Assembly (NCBI GenBank): GCA_026120185.1
Contig: JANUWF010001617.1
Coordinates: 2,170,001-2,234,000 of the forward strand
Length of the DNA: 64,000 nt
Source: Voacanga thouarsii
Lineage: Eukaryota; Streptophyta; Magnoliopsida; Gentianales; Apocynaceae
Direction of reading: 5' to 3'
Below the pieces are notes generated by a model. The model saw only the letters and a list, made by a program, of their open reading frames with translations. It ran no database searches and had not been told where the DNA came from. Positions within the stretch are counted from its first letter, which is position 1, and each line of letters starts with the position of its first letter. Below, piece after piece: positions 12,032 to 25,885 of this stretch. The position numbers and the translations under genes are program-made.

Positions 12032-15000
12032 TGTTAGTGTTATGACTTAGAGACAATCACATATATTCTGTATATTGTGCATTATTGAATAAAACAAGGC
12101 ATTCTTTATCTTTCAATTTGTTTTATTTATGCTTTCGTGTAAAATAATTATTTGATAAAGTCCTAAGTGCAACACTGTGTTAAGGAAATCATGATAGAGA
12201 TTCTTACGACACTAAATAGTATTTGTACTTAAATTATCCCTAGTCATAGTATTAATGAAATAGGACATCACTAATGCGTTAAGACTAGTACGTATTATAC
12301 TTCCTGATTTGATCAAGTAGAGGTTCTCACATCCGTGAGTATTGTAATATCCAATGATAGTTAACACGTGGATGCTTGTTACTGAAGGCATGAAAAACGG
12401 AAAACACAAGGCACGCAATGGAAGCAAAAAATAAAAACTGGAAAAAATTGAAGAACAAGGAACTCCGAACAGAGCCGGCGCCGGTCGTGCTCTGTACGGA
12501 TTCTGAGGTTTAACAAAAAAATACCTCTTTTCCTTGTTCTTAGAATTGACTGGACCGGAATGTGTGCAACCGGGGTAGGTACACTGGTGGAAACCTCTGG
12601 TGCGATTCCTGCAAATCTCCTACTCCGTCTTTGCATGTAGGTGAACGCCAAACTCTCGATCTTCCAGTATATGGCCTGCCCAATTCCGTTTAGTAAACAA
12701 CTCACAGACTAAGGAACTTTTTTGGAGAGAGAGAGACGTCCTCTTTTTTCACAGAGAAGAGACAGTGATCAAAATCACGTTATTTCCAATCCTCCTATTT
12801 AACCTAAATAAAACCCTAAGTTAAACTGGATTAGGCCATTTGACTCTTAGTTTAGCCTTTTGGACTTAATTAATTATTCTAATTAGAATCAACTTAATGG
12901 CCCAACAAATAATTAATTTCCCAACCCAAATAAACTAATCCAATAAATAAGTCTATATTAGTTTAATCCCAAGTTAATCTTTAATTATTCAAATTGGGGC
13001 AAAGCCTTGAATAATTAATTAACCCACCAAACTAATTTAATTAACTCCCTCTCATGAACCTTTATTTTATTTTAGCCTAACAATTAAATCAAGCTACTTA
13101 AATAAAATAAATTTCATTTAATTTAAGATCAATTCCTTAACCCGTATTTAATTAGGACGAACGGTCTGTACTGGGAACCAAAAGACACACCGCTTTGGCT
13201 ACTAAAATGACCAACATACCCTTGCCATATAAATAGTTGTATTTTGCATTTTAAATATTTTCTAATATCACCATAAGAAAATATTGACCCCAAGAACAAT
13301 GCTGCGTTAGCAAAGTCTACGACCTACAGGTGTAATGACTAAAATATTCCTCTATATATTACCATACATTTATAGAGGACGAAGTGTACTAACACCTCTC
13401 TAAATGACATCTACCATCCTTAGGCTACTAGTCCAATGATCCACGACTTCCTGGATTATTTCCGCTTTTCCAGGGAGCTACCCTAACACAAACATCCAAG
13501 TTATGTTTCCCAAAGCCCTAGATATTTAGATCATTTAGACAACTGCAAGGGGCGATATAGTATAGAAACTATCTTATACAAATCTGTCTTAACTAACTAG
13601 CCACACATGCCAAATATGCAAGTATATTGCCCCTACAATAGAACTTCAACTATAGCATATCAAAGTATATGCTTCCAACTTCGTCAGACCACCAATTCAT
13701 ACTCAAGTCGTAGAGTACTAGTCCACACTGTAGCAATAGTAATCTAGGTTTCTACCATATAGTACTTTAAGAAACCACTACTACAGGTCATATTCTACGT
13801 ATTCAGAATACGCTTATGTCATGAAGTGAGTGGACTACTCACTAGCTAAAGGTAAGTCATTTTCCATTTGGAATTCACAACATAATAACCTAAACATGAT
13901 GAGATTCCCATTCTTATCAATCGGTTAAGAACAAATGTTTATGTATTAAGTAACCCGTGATCCATACCTTACTGTGAAAGACCTCCATTCACATGGACCA
14001 CTTACTTAAACACAATGGGTCTTTTTCAAACGTTATTGTGTACAAATAAAATGTAGATCCACAAACAATTTCTAAAAATAAATTCTTTTATTAACACATT
14101 CGATATTTACATCAGAAATCTAATCTAAGAGGGCATATTTCCCATTAGTTACCAGAACAAGTACATTGGATAACCTAATTGTGAGATAATTACATAGATA
14201 ACTATTTAGTACCAGTGATACAATTTTATCATAACAAATGTGCAAATATCCTTAAACTTGAGATCTCCAAGATACTTTATTTCCTAAGTGTTGGACTTTG
14301 ATTCTAATCTTTGGAGTCCTGACAATACCGCATGTGGGATGGATATTGGGTACAATATGAAGAAAACGAAAGTAGTTGAGATAATCAATAAAGGATTCAC
14401 CACTTCTAATAGTATGAGCGAATATTTCACGACCACTTGTAAGAATTACTACTCGAAAAGTCTTTGACCAAAGTGATTGTGTATTAGAAATAGTTCCAAT
14501 TGATACATATGATGAGTAGTGGATCCCAGGAATAAGTACTAAAATATTCGAGTCAGAATTAATTCATTATTTTGGAAGGAGTTGGTACTAATTCTATACT
14601 CCAAACCGAATGATATATTATATTGTGAAAGGAGTTTATTACACTGTTATTTGCTATTGATAGGTTCATGTCAAGCCACTTGACTTTCTGGACTTTTGGG
14701 TGGTCATGATGTGTTGTTAGATACCGTTCATGATCTACTGAATATGGATTTATTAATTAGAGAATTAATAAATCAATCATAATTAGAATTAATAAGTTAA
14801 TTCTAAATTATTAAGAATTATTAATCTTAAAGATATTTAGATTAATTCATGTTTTGCTATCACTAGACCGAGAAACCTAGTGAGCCACATACAATAGAGG
14901 ATTGAGTGCTCAAGTTGTTATTTGATAACATTACAGAGTTGATTATGAAAAGAAGAAGTTGTTGTGGTCGAATTATAATTAGTTATAATTCGTGAGCTAT

Positions 15001-15526
15001 ATTGTAATTAACAATAATTACAATTGTAATTGGTAATTAAAGAATCCTTATTCTTTATAGATTCTAATTACCAAACACTGAGTATTATTATTATTTGGAT
15101 GTCGTGTTTTTGAAAAAAAATAGATGGAGAGGAAAATTGTTTTTCTTTGGAATTATTTTCTTTTCTTCTTATGCATTTCATACGAACCCTAGCCGCTAAG
15201 AATACATTCTGCTAGCACAGAATTCTGGTGGCACTTGAGTGAGTCATCGTGTGGACTATATTGGAAGCGATCCCACAATTGGTTGCAGTGCTTTGACGGA
15301 ACAAATAGAGAAGGCATTCTTTTTTGTTGGTGATTGGCTGCAATCGAACAACACGTTTTGCTGGATTGTGCCTTCAACAGAGAAGAAAATTTGTTTATAG
15401 AGATGCCACCGTAGGTAATATTTCATTCTTTTCTTTGGTCCATTAATCACACATAAGGCGATTTAGGGTGAAGTTTCGCATTTTAATTCCGCCTGTAATA
15501 TAATTGTATAATCGCAAAACCTAACA
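12032..15526 (+). mobile_element. Solo LTR, family Y, copy 2 (host of nested X)
   Basis: It begins TGTTAGTGTTATGAC and ends AACCTAACA. The flanks are TTATA (12027-12031) and GTATA (15527-15531), a duplication with one mismatch. Once the nested X LTR and one GTTAC copy are removed it is about 1725 bp, against 1704 bp for Y copy 1, and it is the reverse complement of that copy in orientation. It lies in the Tat internal region about 265 bp from the 3' LTR. The shared landmark CTAGCCGCTAAGAAT near 15190 matches 940-960. Confidence 0.82.
12383..14147 (-). mobile_element. Solo LTR, family X, copy 2 (nested in Y)
   Basis: It is 1765 bp, flanked by a perfect 5-bp duplication GTTAC (12378-12382 and 14148-14152). 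On the minus strand it begins TAATGGGAAATATGCCC (the TG has mutated to TA) and ends GCCTTCA. The sequence on both sides continues as in Y copy 1 around position 1975, where TTGTTCCATTAACAAGC marks the unbroken site. It is the uninterrupted reference for X copy 1. Confidence 0.88.
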
Positions 15527-16560
<1,034 letters not shown>

Positions 16561-16565
16561 AACTT

Positions 16566-19252
16566 ATGAAGAAATGGTTAACGGAAGTCAACTTCAAAGG
16601 CATTCATTCCCCAAAGGCATGGATTCTACTCTCTTCTAATCATCAACCTCAAACTCATCCCAATATGTTACCTTCAATTAGACGCCGAATAATTCAAAAG
16701 GAGACTCAATGGACCTTACCACTCAACTTCTTGGGTATGTTTTGCTTTAGGAAGAGACATTGGGAGTGGGCACACGACATTTTAAGTCGTTGCGAAAGAC
16801 ACTTAAGATATGTATATGAGGCTATCTATGTATCACTTTTTACGTATGCTTGCAATCCCAATGTTCTCAAAGCCTTTTGCGAAGCTTGATGTCATGTCAC
16901 CAACAGGCTCTTAACATCAATTAGCGAGGTATCTATCTTATTGTGAGACTTGCATAAACTTGGAGCCTTACCAATACTTGGGACTCACTATGACAAAGCT
17001 GTTCCCCATGCTGCAGAACTCACCGGTATAGACCATGATGGCAAATGATTCTTTGCAAATATCTCTTCCATGCGTACCACTTGATCAAAAAGGACAACAA
17101 CAACTTTGGTGTCTTGATCAATAAGTGGCTCGACTTTTAGTTTAAAAGAGCAACAAAGTATACAGCGCCTCCTCTAAGGAAAGAAAATAGATCACGCCCC
17201 AAATTTACTGACAACCCATGTGGAATTATCCCACCACATGTTGCATGGACATTTGAAGAGAAAGCTTTGTTTTCAAAGTTGCGCATTAGAAGTCACAACA
17301 AAGATCAAACATTCCTTGCAGCTTTTTTATCATGTTAGATTTACATCTTTATTTTACCTAATGAAGAAGTAGACATCATTCGTCCAAGTACCTTCAAATG
17401 GTGAGTTTGATGGCATACGGGGAACGAGTTAGTTTGGCCATTCTCGTCTTGACCAGCATTTATAGAGGATTGAATCGTATTTCCAACTCTCAACATCCAA
17501 GTGAGGAGAAATCTATTTTTCCAACACATTATATATATGGATTGCTTGCACACTACTTCAAAACTCACTATAAAATTTCTCAAGGTTTAAACAGCCCTCA
17601 AACAGCAAGTTATTTTGGTGAGAATATCGGAAAGTACTTTGGTAAAGATGAAGCCTGCAAGTAAATTTAAAAAGGTGAAACTATTGCTTGGACTACAAAT
17701 ATCCTTACCAAGTATAAGAAGCATGATTTCATTGATGAGACAGCTCCTTTGAAGGAATAATTTTACTTTTTGAGCATTTGTTCAAGTCTTCTTACTTTGC
17801 AGAATGATGATCATTTTATCATTGAGCCTTATAGCTCACATCACTTTAGTTACCAATTTAGATTTTTGCAAGATACCCCAGGCTACTTTGAGATTTTCAC
17901 TCGTAAGGCCACCTTAATAGATGGTTTACGTCTTTGAGTAGAATGCACGTTTCACGGAACAATGGCCAAGGTAACATTTCCAACCACTCCTTATAGTACA
18001 AAGAAGCACTATACTCTAGAGTATAAAATATGGTGGGAACAAGTTCATGGAACTTTTCGTGAAGATCACATTTCAATATTAAATTTCCAAAAACCTATAT
18101 TTAAGAAAGTAGAAAACTTGCCTTGCTCCGAAAAGAAAGCTCATCAAAATATTAGCACTCTCAATGCTTCAAAGGGGTTATAAAATTCTTCAAAACATGA
18201 TAGACATTCTTCATTGAATCATGACTTGATTACAGAGAAACTTTCATCATCTTGAAAATGAAAGGAGTTGAATCGAATTGAAGATGCCAATTCCAGTAGT
18301 AGAGATCATTGTTGGAAAAGAACCAAAGTAGCAACTACAACTCTGAGCCAAGAGTCCAAGGATCAAGAGACCTTCAAAGATATGGTAAACAGGTTTCTCC
18401 TTCATTTTTTTTTCCCCTTTTCTTTTCTTTTGACTCAACTTCTTTGCTATTCTTCTTCATTAAGTGGACAATGTTGTAGTCCTTGATGAGAACGCTTATT
18501 CTCAAGGCTCAATCAACGATTCTCACTATTCCAAGCAAGATGGTTGCAAAGGCATTTCTTACTCTCAACACGAGGATCTGAAATCTAAGATAATAACTCA
18601 TTAACATTGTTCAGCCATCTTTACCTTTCCGAGAGAGTCCCTAATGTTAAGTTACAAAAAAAAGTTTGTTATGGAAGTATGGAAGCAATTTTATCAAATG
18701 ATTCAACAAACACCTATCAAACAGGTCTTCTCACTTGAAGATCAAGCTTACTATATCCTTAAAGAACTAAACAAGGACCCTGTTGTTGATTTGTCACCAT
18801 TGGATAATCTCTTGAAGTCTTTCTTTGCTAAAGCACATGAATTTGACAATGTTAAATCCACTTCTTCAGAAAAAGCCTCAAATAAGTCTCATGCACAATT
18901 ACTTTTATCTACTAGCCAACGCTTGGATGATACTGAAGCTAAAAAATGTGACTTCACAAGTAAAGTTGAAGAAAGTAAGGCCAACTTACAACGAGCTAAA
19001 GCTAATATTACTGCTCTCAAAAGGAAGCTCAAACACTTAAAGAAAGAGAAGAGAAAACTTTTAACTGCTTTTGAGGAAAAGAATAGGCAGCTTTTAGAAG
19101 TGGAGTCCACTTGTTTTTCCCTCAAAGAAGAACTTGTTTTACTTCAAAATGCCCTTATCGTAAGCGGAAAGGATGAAGCTAACTTGAAGGACATAAGAGA
19201 ACACTTGGTGACAATTCAACATGACTTAGAAAATTTCAAGTTCTTTTCTTGA
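16566..19252 (+). pseudogene. Plant mobile domain (PMD)-like gene, antisense inside the Tat element
   Basis: The plus strand, opposite to gag-pol, carries pieces of an aminotransferase-like plant mobile domain (PF10536) protein. Recognisable blocks are HWEWAHDILSRCERHL and SLFTYACNPNVLKAFCEA (16566-16889), GERVSLAILVLTSIYRGLN and YIYGLLAHYFKTHY (17398-17664), and YTLEYKIWWEQVHGTFRED (17962-18183). After a likely intron (18385-18474, GT...AG) comes a 202-codon open frame at 18644-19252. It is rich in K/E/L with a long coiled coil and ends LENFKFFS, like the C-terminal part of PMD proteins carried by other Tat elements. Several stops separate the blocks, so it is not functional. PMD genes occur both as host genes (MAIN/MAIL) and as extra genes in transposable elements. 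Confidence 0.72.
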
Positions 19253-19782
19253 TGTCTTGTAGCACTTCATATTTTTGCTAAGCAGTTGTATTTTTCCTTT
19301 TTTATAAAATAAGATTACTTCGTTATTAATATCAATAATACACTTCTTCCATGTTGTCTCCACCTTCATTTTTTTCTTGTATTTCTTTTATTGCAAATGT
19401 CAATTCACAATGAATCATAACTTGATTGCAACAAATGAGGAAATGGAGAATGATAAAATGATGTGACTGAATTTAAAAATTTTATTCTAAACTACCTACG
19501 TATCTTAAGAATAACTTAAGAATCAAGTCAAACGTAGTTTAAAATAGATGTGTATGGTTTGAGAGGTCTATTCACAGTTTTAACTCGTGCGAGTCAGGAG
19601 TATTCATTTATTTACCAACTTAGACTTGATGAAGTGTTTCAACAATTTAACCACGTACTACACTATTAGTGGTTACCTTTACATAGTTTAAACTCATGCG
19701 GACCAAGAGCAACTTGTAGTTTAAGCTTGTGCAATCAAGGAGCAACTTGCAGATTAAGCTCGTGCAATCGAGGAGCCTCCAT
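19253..19782. other. Tat internal spacer between antisense gene and pol end
   Basis: The 3' ends of the two opposed genes converge here. A short imperfect repeat (ACTCGTGC / AGCTCGTGCAATCGAGGAGC type units) recurs between about 19580 and 19775. No coding sequence is seen. Confidence 0.4.
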
Positions 19783-22700
19783 TTATACATAGTATCGCTT
19801 CAAATATTTGTCGTTTATCGAGTCAATTTTCATCTCATCTTCAGCAACTATCTTGTAAGATCCATTTAAGTAGACCTCTTGAATAACATATGGGTCATCC
19901 CACTTTGATGTTAATTTCTTTGGCTTAACTACAATGATGATTGGTCTTTTCACAGCGAGCACTAAATCACCAACTTGAAAAGAAAAAAGATGTACTTTCT
20001 TGTTAAAGGCTTTGGAAACATGAGCTTGGTAGCATTCCAACCTTTATTGTACCTTTAACCTCTTTTCATCAAGTGCTTCCAACTCTTCTAGTCTGAAATG
20101 AACATTATCTTCCTTAGCGAGTCTATATTGAATAGCAATCCTAAATGAAGGAATTTATTACTCTAGTGGAAAAATAGCTTCTACACCATATACCAATGCA
20201 TATGGAGTAGCTTAGGTTGGAGTGCGGTAAGTGGTCCTATATACCCAAAGTGCTTCTCCAATACAAAGATTCCAATCCCTATATGCCCAAATTGTACAAA
20301 GTTTTATTGAAAGTTTCGACGAGTTCATTAGCTTGGGCATAGTATATAGAAGATTTATACTGCTTGAATTTAAACTTCTCGCACAGCTTGTCCATCAAAC
20401 TATTACAGAATGACTTGCCATTATCTGTAATAATATATCAAGGAATATCATATCAATAGATAATGCTTACACATATAAAATCAACTACATTTTCCTTTTT
20501 TGCTTCTTTTAATACTATAGCTTCTGCCTATTTATAGAAGTAATTTGTTGTAGCCAAAATATAAAAATGCCCAGCAAACGACTTTGATAGCGGTCCAATA
20601 ATATCCAATCCTCATGTATCAAATGGCCATGAGATAACTGTCAGGTGTAATAGCTCAGGAGGTTGATGTATATAATTGGCATTGAACTGGTATGCTTGAC
20701 ATCTTCAAGCTTAATCTAGGTAATCTTCCATCATAGTAGGCCAATAATATCCTACCCTCCTAGTAAGAAAATGAAGTTTCGTACTAGATTGGTGGGCTCT
20801 ATAGATTCCAGAATGGGCTTGTTCCATTGTTTGCATAGAATTCTTCTTAACTTAAACATCTCAAGAAGACACTTTCAAATGAATGTTGAAAGAGTATATC
20901 CTTATAGCAAAAGAAGCAAGTGGCACGTCGATGAATATCATTTCATTTTCGTGGACCATTCGAAAGCTTTCCATCTTTGAGATAGTATACAAAAGGTTAT
21001 CTCCAATCTTTTTCATTAATTTCATAGACAAAGACAGAATGGATTTCATGCCCCTCATCATCTTCGTCTTACAAAATATGTGGTATGACCCATATTTGAC
21101 ATATAGGAATTTGAATTTCTTGATTATATTAACATAAATTAGAAGTCAATTTTGCCAACGCGTCATCTTGCTTATTTTTACTTCTTAATACATGATCAAT
21201 TGTCATATCACCCAAATATTTCATAAGTTATCTCGCATAATTATGATACGCGATCAACTCAAGCTTCTTAATATCATACTCACCAAGTAATTGATTAACA
21301 ATCAATTGGGAATCCCCATATACTTTAAAATGCAGTCGCTTTATATCAACAGCCAACTCTAACCCAAATACAAGGGCTTGGTATTCAACTACATTATTTG
21401 AGCATCTTTTGGTCAAGGTGAAAGAGTATGGAAATATATCTCCCTCAGGGGTAATAAATACCACACCAGCTCTAGCACCTTCGCGATGTGTCGCACCATT
21501 AAAGTACATCCTCCAAGGTGGGAGAATCTCAATGACAAGAACATCTTCATCAGGCAAATCATCACTTAGTTCCCACCCAATAGTGATAGGATGATCAACT
21601 AAGAAGTCAGTCAGCACTTGCCATTTGACAGCTTTCTGCTGAACGAAGACAATATAAAATTGTTGAAGTTGAAAGTACCACCTTGCTAAGAGATCAGATA
21701 GTATAGGCTTTGTCATAATATATTTTATAAGATTAGCCTTGCAAACAAGGCGTACAGTATGTGCTTGAAAATAATGCTTCAATTTCTGAATTGTAAATAT
21801 CAAAGCTAGACAAAATTTCTCAATTAGTGAATAATTCAATTCATTTAGTATTATCATCCGACTTAAGTAATAGAGTGCATTTTCTTTATCATTATCATTT
21901 TCCTGAGCAAGTAATGGCCCCCACTGAGCGTTCTTGTGCAGTAATGTATAAAATCAATGGCTTATCAGGAATAGGTGTAGCAAACACAGGAGGTTTCATC
22001 AAGTAAGATTTGATGCGTTTAAAAGCATTTTAGCACGTTTCATCCTACTCAAATAGTATACCCTTCTTCATTAGACAACTAAATGGTTGACAGCATCCAG
22101 AAAGATTTGAGATGATTCGAAGGTAGGCCAACTTTTCCTGTAGACTCTTTAATTCATGAATATTCCTTAGCTCAGACATCTTCATAATTGCATCAATCTT
22201 TGACTGGTCTATTTTAATACCTCGATGACGAATGATAAAACCTAAGAATTTTCTAGAGGTGACGCCAAAGGTACATTTGAGAGGATTCATCTTCAGTTGA
22301 TATTTTCGGAATCGCTTGAAAGTCTTTCTCAAATCTTGAAGATAATCACCTCGTTTAGGTGACTTAACCACCAAATCATCTACATAGTATTCCATGATCT
22401 TGCATAGCATACCATCAAAGATCTTTTACATTGCCTTTTGATATATGACTCCAGTATTTTTCAGACCAAAAGGTATCATTGTGTAGCAATAGATTCTTTT
22501 TGGAGTACAAAAGGTAATAAGCTCCTCATCTTCTGGTGTCATTTTGATTTAGTTATAACCAGAAGATCGATCTATAAAAAATAGAACTTCACGGTCAGTG
22601 GTTGCATCTATCATCAATTTAGGAATAGGCAGTGGAAAATTATTTTTTGGGCATGTGTCATTTAGATTTCTAAAATCTATACAAATTCGAATTTGTCAAT

Positions 22701-23352
22701 TTTTCTTCCTCACAAAAACAATATTCGCAACCCAAATTGGATACTTGACCTCTCAAATAAATTTGGTTTCGATGAGTTTATTCACCCCTGCTTCAATTAG
22801 TGGAACCAATTCAGGTCGAAAATACCATTGGGCTTGCTTTACTGGTGTCGTCCCATCATTTACAGCTAAATGGTGGACAACAATTTTTATGTCTAAACTA
22901 GACATTTCTTTGTATGTCCAAGTAAAGATGTCTCTAAATTCCTTCAAAAGGTCAATGTAGGCATTTTCTTCTTCGGGTGATAAGAGTGCATTTATATAAA
23001 TTAGGCGAGAATCTTCAATAGTACCCAAATTTACTTCTTTCAATTCATCAATTGTAGCTTTTACGCCTTCTTCAAGTTCTATTGGAACATGCTCAATATC
23101 TTGTTCCTCAATACACTCTTCATCATAGATGGTGATGTGATTACAAGAAGCTACGCTTTCTTCATCACAAGGAGCAACAAGCGTCACTTGTGTTATTACT
23201 TTTAAGACTCCATCACAATTTACCACCATTCTTGTTTTAGAGAAGTCTTTGCCAAGATGTCTTGCCTTTGAAGTTATCGTGACTCTAAACCTCTTGAAAA
23301 CAAATTTTCTTCTTCTCTTTTGGCCTAATTTAGTGAAGACGGATGTACACAA
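19783..23352 (-). pseudogene. pol remnant of the Tat element (RT, RNase H, second RNase H, integrase)
   Basis: Read from high to low coordinates. 23352-22753 is the linker before reverse transcriptase, ending PELVPLIEAGVNKLIETKFI. About 22750-22045 is reverse transcriptase, with YVDDLVVKSPKRGDY at its active site. 21857-21600 is the retroviral-type RNase H and connection (LARWYFQLQQFYIVFVQQKA). 21600-21228 is a second, archaeal-type RNase H (YFNGATHREGARAGVVF, CSNNVVEYQALVFGLELA, VYGDSQLIVNQ), diagnostic of the Tat lineage. About 21200-20050 is a stop-riddled integrase, and 20040-19783 its C-terminal end (FQVGDLVLAVKRP, KWDDPYVIQEVY). Stops and frameshifts in every part show it is dead. Confidence 0.85.
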
Positions 23353-23359
23353 ATTTGTA

Positions 23360-24868
23360 TCTCCTAGCCTACCAAAAACAAATCACGATTTTGATGTCAC
23401 TTCATTTTCTACAGTAATATACTGTACGTATATTGGCCCTTTTAATCTTGAGTCGGATAGGATATGCTTGTTTGTAATCTAAACCAGTGTGTCCTTTTTC
23501 TACTAGCATACTTTAGGTGGATCCTGAATCCTGCCTCTTTTCCTTATCAATATCAGTCAGGAGCCTTCCTAATAAGTGCTAACTTTGCGCATTATATTCT
23601 TCCTTTGCTAGGAGTCTATAAGCATTTAGGTCAAATCCTTCTTTTGTACGTGAGGACGATAATTCACCATTCTCTACTTTTGCTTCTTTCTTTGGCTGAA
23701 CAAATTCTTTTATAGGAGTATTTGGTGACTTAATATGATCAAGCTTTGTAAGAAGCAAAGTGAGCCCTCCCAGTGGCTTATTGTGTACAAGTTGCTTGTT
23801 AGAGCTTTCTACACATGCTGTAATTTTGACATTTCCAGAGAAGGTAACTTTTTTATCTTCCTTCCCATTGAGGAATCAATCTTAGTTGTCTTACCATCTT
23901 TTCGAATATAATACTTAACATCATCAATATGTGTTTCAGTCTTGTTTCACTAGTAGATCTCCAAAATTTCCAACATTAGTGCACGTCTCGATGAAGTGAG
24001 TCATGTGCTGCTTGGGATTTTTTTTGCCATCAAATTGTTGAAACTTTGGTGGCTAATATCCAGTTAGCATTTTAATATCATCAATTCTTTATAAATAAGG
24101 CTTTCCATATGTGAAGGTGAATTTGCTACTTCATTCATACTTGTCCTTAATCGTATCCATGATGAAGTTTTTAAGCTGATCAACAAGAATCATATCTTTG
24201 GAGGATATCTGAATATTTTGTGATTTCTTGGAAGTTTTCACTTCCTCTTACACTTCGGATCCCTTTGGAGGAGCTTGATTTGTTTCATCAGTCTTCTCAA
24301 AGCTATTGATGAGATGTGCGATGGTGAGATCTTACTATTGGGAGTGTTTGACGAGTCACTCCACCAACTTTGTGAGGTGCACGAGTTACTCTTCTAGATT
24401 TTGTGCGACAGTCATCATAACTGGCACCACAGAAGAAGCAGTTGAACCTTCATTGAATGAAGCTTTGGATTTGAGATCCTCATAGGGATTGAGACGCGGA
24501 GCCGGTACTTGAACTTTGGTCATCTTTCTTAAAGATGTTGGTCTTCTTTAGTGAAGGTGACATCTTGTGTATTGTAGAAGCAGCATCTTGCTTCAACTTT
24601 GCAGTTGCAGGCGACGAGACAACGCTGACGTTTTGAGCCTCACTTTGTGAAAGAGCTCAAGCCTTACTTCTTGTCAGCATCCCTTGGTTTGAAGCTTGTG
24701 GAGCCTTGCCAACAGTTACAGCAGCCTCGATGATATCAACGATGTAGTTTTGCTATTTTTTGGGGCCATTGAGTTGATTTTGTGCTTTGTACTTGAACTT
24801 GGGATTGATTTGAATGTTGAAAGAAGAGATGGGAGGCAGAGATTGTTCTATTGGGCGCGCCAAAAATT
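23360..24868 (-). pseudogene. gag region of the Tat element, truncated
   Basis: After the primer-binding site the minus strand has an ATG followed by APKNSKTTSLISSRLL and then stops. A gag core fragment can be read at about 24060-23950 (PPKFQQFDGKKNPKQHMTHF, then IETCTNVGNFGDLLVK). After that the sequence passes quickly into the spacer before reverse transcriptase. The rest of gag, its zinc knuckle and the protease were not recognised. About 1.5 kb here is short for the family, so an internal deletion is likely. Confidence 0.6.
24849..24866 (-). promoter_or_regulatory. Primer-binding site of the Tat element
   Basis: On the minus strand TTTGGCGCGCCCAATAGA begins a few bases inside the 5' LTR. 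TGGCGC-type sites are used by Tat and Athila elements for tRNA-primed minus-strand synthesis. The tRNA itself was not identified. Confidence 0.6.
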
Positions 24869-25880
24869 TATAGACGACAAATTTCAAATTTGCAAATGAC
24901 AAGAAAAATATCGAAAAATACAAAAATATCTCGTAAATATGAAAAGTGGTTACAAATCTCCGAAGAAGTTTTAAATTGCAGGATGAGTCATCCGATTCTT
25001 CTTTTTTTTTAAAACGTTGATTCAAAAGTTAAAGAGCTTGATTTCGAATCGAATGGAATCTGATAATGAATACTTGATTGCCAAATCTTTGAAACTTATT
25101 TGATGCAGAGCAAGACTAATGATGAAAATTCTGAACCTTGAATTTGATGAAGCTTAAATGCTTGAACTTGTTGAAACTTAAGATGCCTCTTGTTTGTTGA
25201 AACTTGATTGAAGTTGGAGATGCCTCTTATTTGTTGAAGCTCTCGGGATGCCTTTGTTGTTGATGTTTTAGGATGCCTTGAACCTTTGAGGAAAAACCTT
25301 ATTTATAGGGGAAATTCTTGCGTGCACCCGGTGCTTTAGATGATTGTACCACGTGCATTGAGAGTTGTACAAAAAATATTGTATATAATTTTATCAGTAC
25401 GTAGTACAACTACTCAAAGCACCGGATGCATGTAGGAATTTTCCTATTTCTGGCCAAAATTCCCTTAACTTTAGCATAAACAGTCGATGTGAAAGTTTTA
25501 AGAAGCCTCCTAACAAACCTTGATAGACCTCTGCTTGAGATTACTTTAGTTTAATTTATATTTTAGCCCAATTTCATTTAGTCTACATCATATTTAAGTT
25601 ATGAGATTTTCAAAAAGTCCAACTTTAAGGCCTAGCCCAATTCTATTTAATTCATAACATGTTAAATTTAATGTGAAATAGACCCTTAATAATAGTCTAA
25701 TGCTAATAGTCCAATTCCATAATACATTTAATTTAATAAATTTTTAATTATGGCACAACTATATTAATTCAAAAATAATTATATTTATTCATGAATTAAT
25801 TTTAATTAATAAGACTAAAATATTTAATTTTATTTTAGCCTTAATCAAATAATATTTTTTTTCAAAATTCTTTGCCTACA
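24869..25880 (-). repeat. 5' LTR of the Tat element
   Basis: 1012 bp; starts TATAGACGACAAATTTC (TG mutated to TA) and ends TTGCCTACA on the plus strand. It is longer than the 3' LTR because of the insertion at 25309-25444. Confidence 0.88.
25309..25444. mobile_element. Small MITE in the 5' LTR, Mutator-like
   Basis: A 136-bp insert absent from the 3' LTR. Its ends are inverted repeats of about 29 bp, with GGGAAATTCTTGCGTGCA on the left and GGAAAATTCCTACATGCA on the right when inverted; both continue to CCGGTGCTTT. The flanks TATTTATAG (25300-25308) and TATTTCTGG (25445-25453) form a 9-bp duplication with two mismatches, which suggests a Mutator-like family. Confidence 0.72.
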
Positions 25881-25885
25881 ACTGT

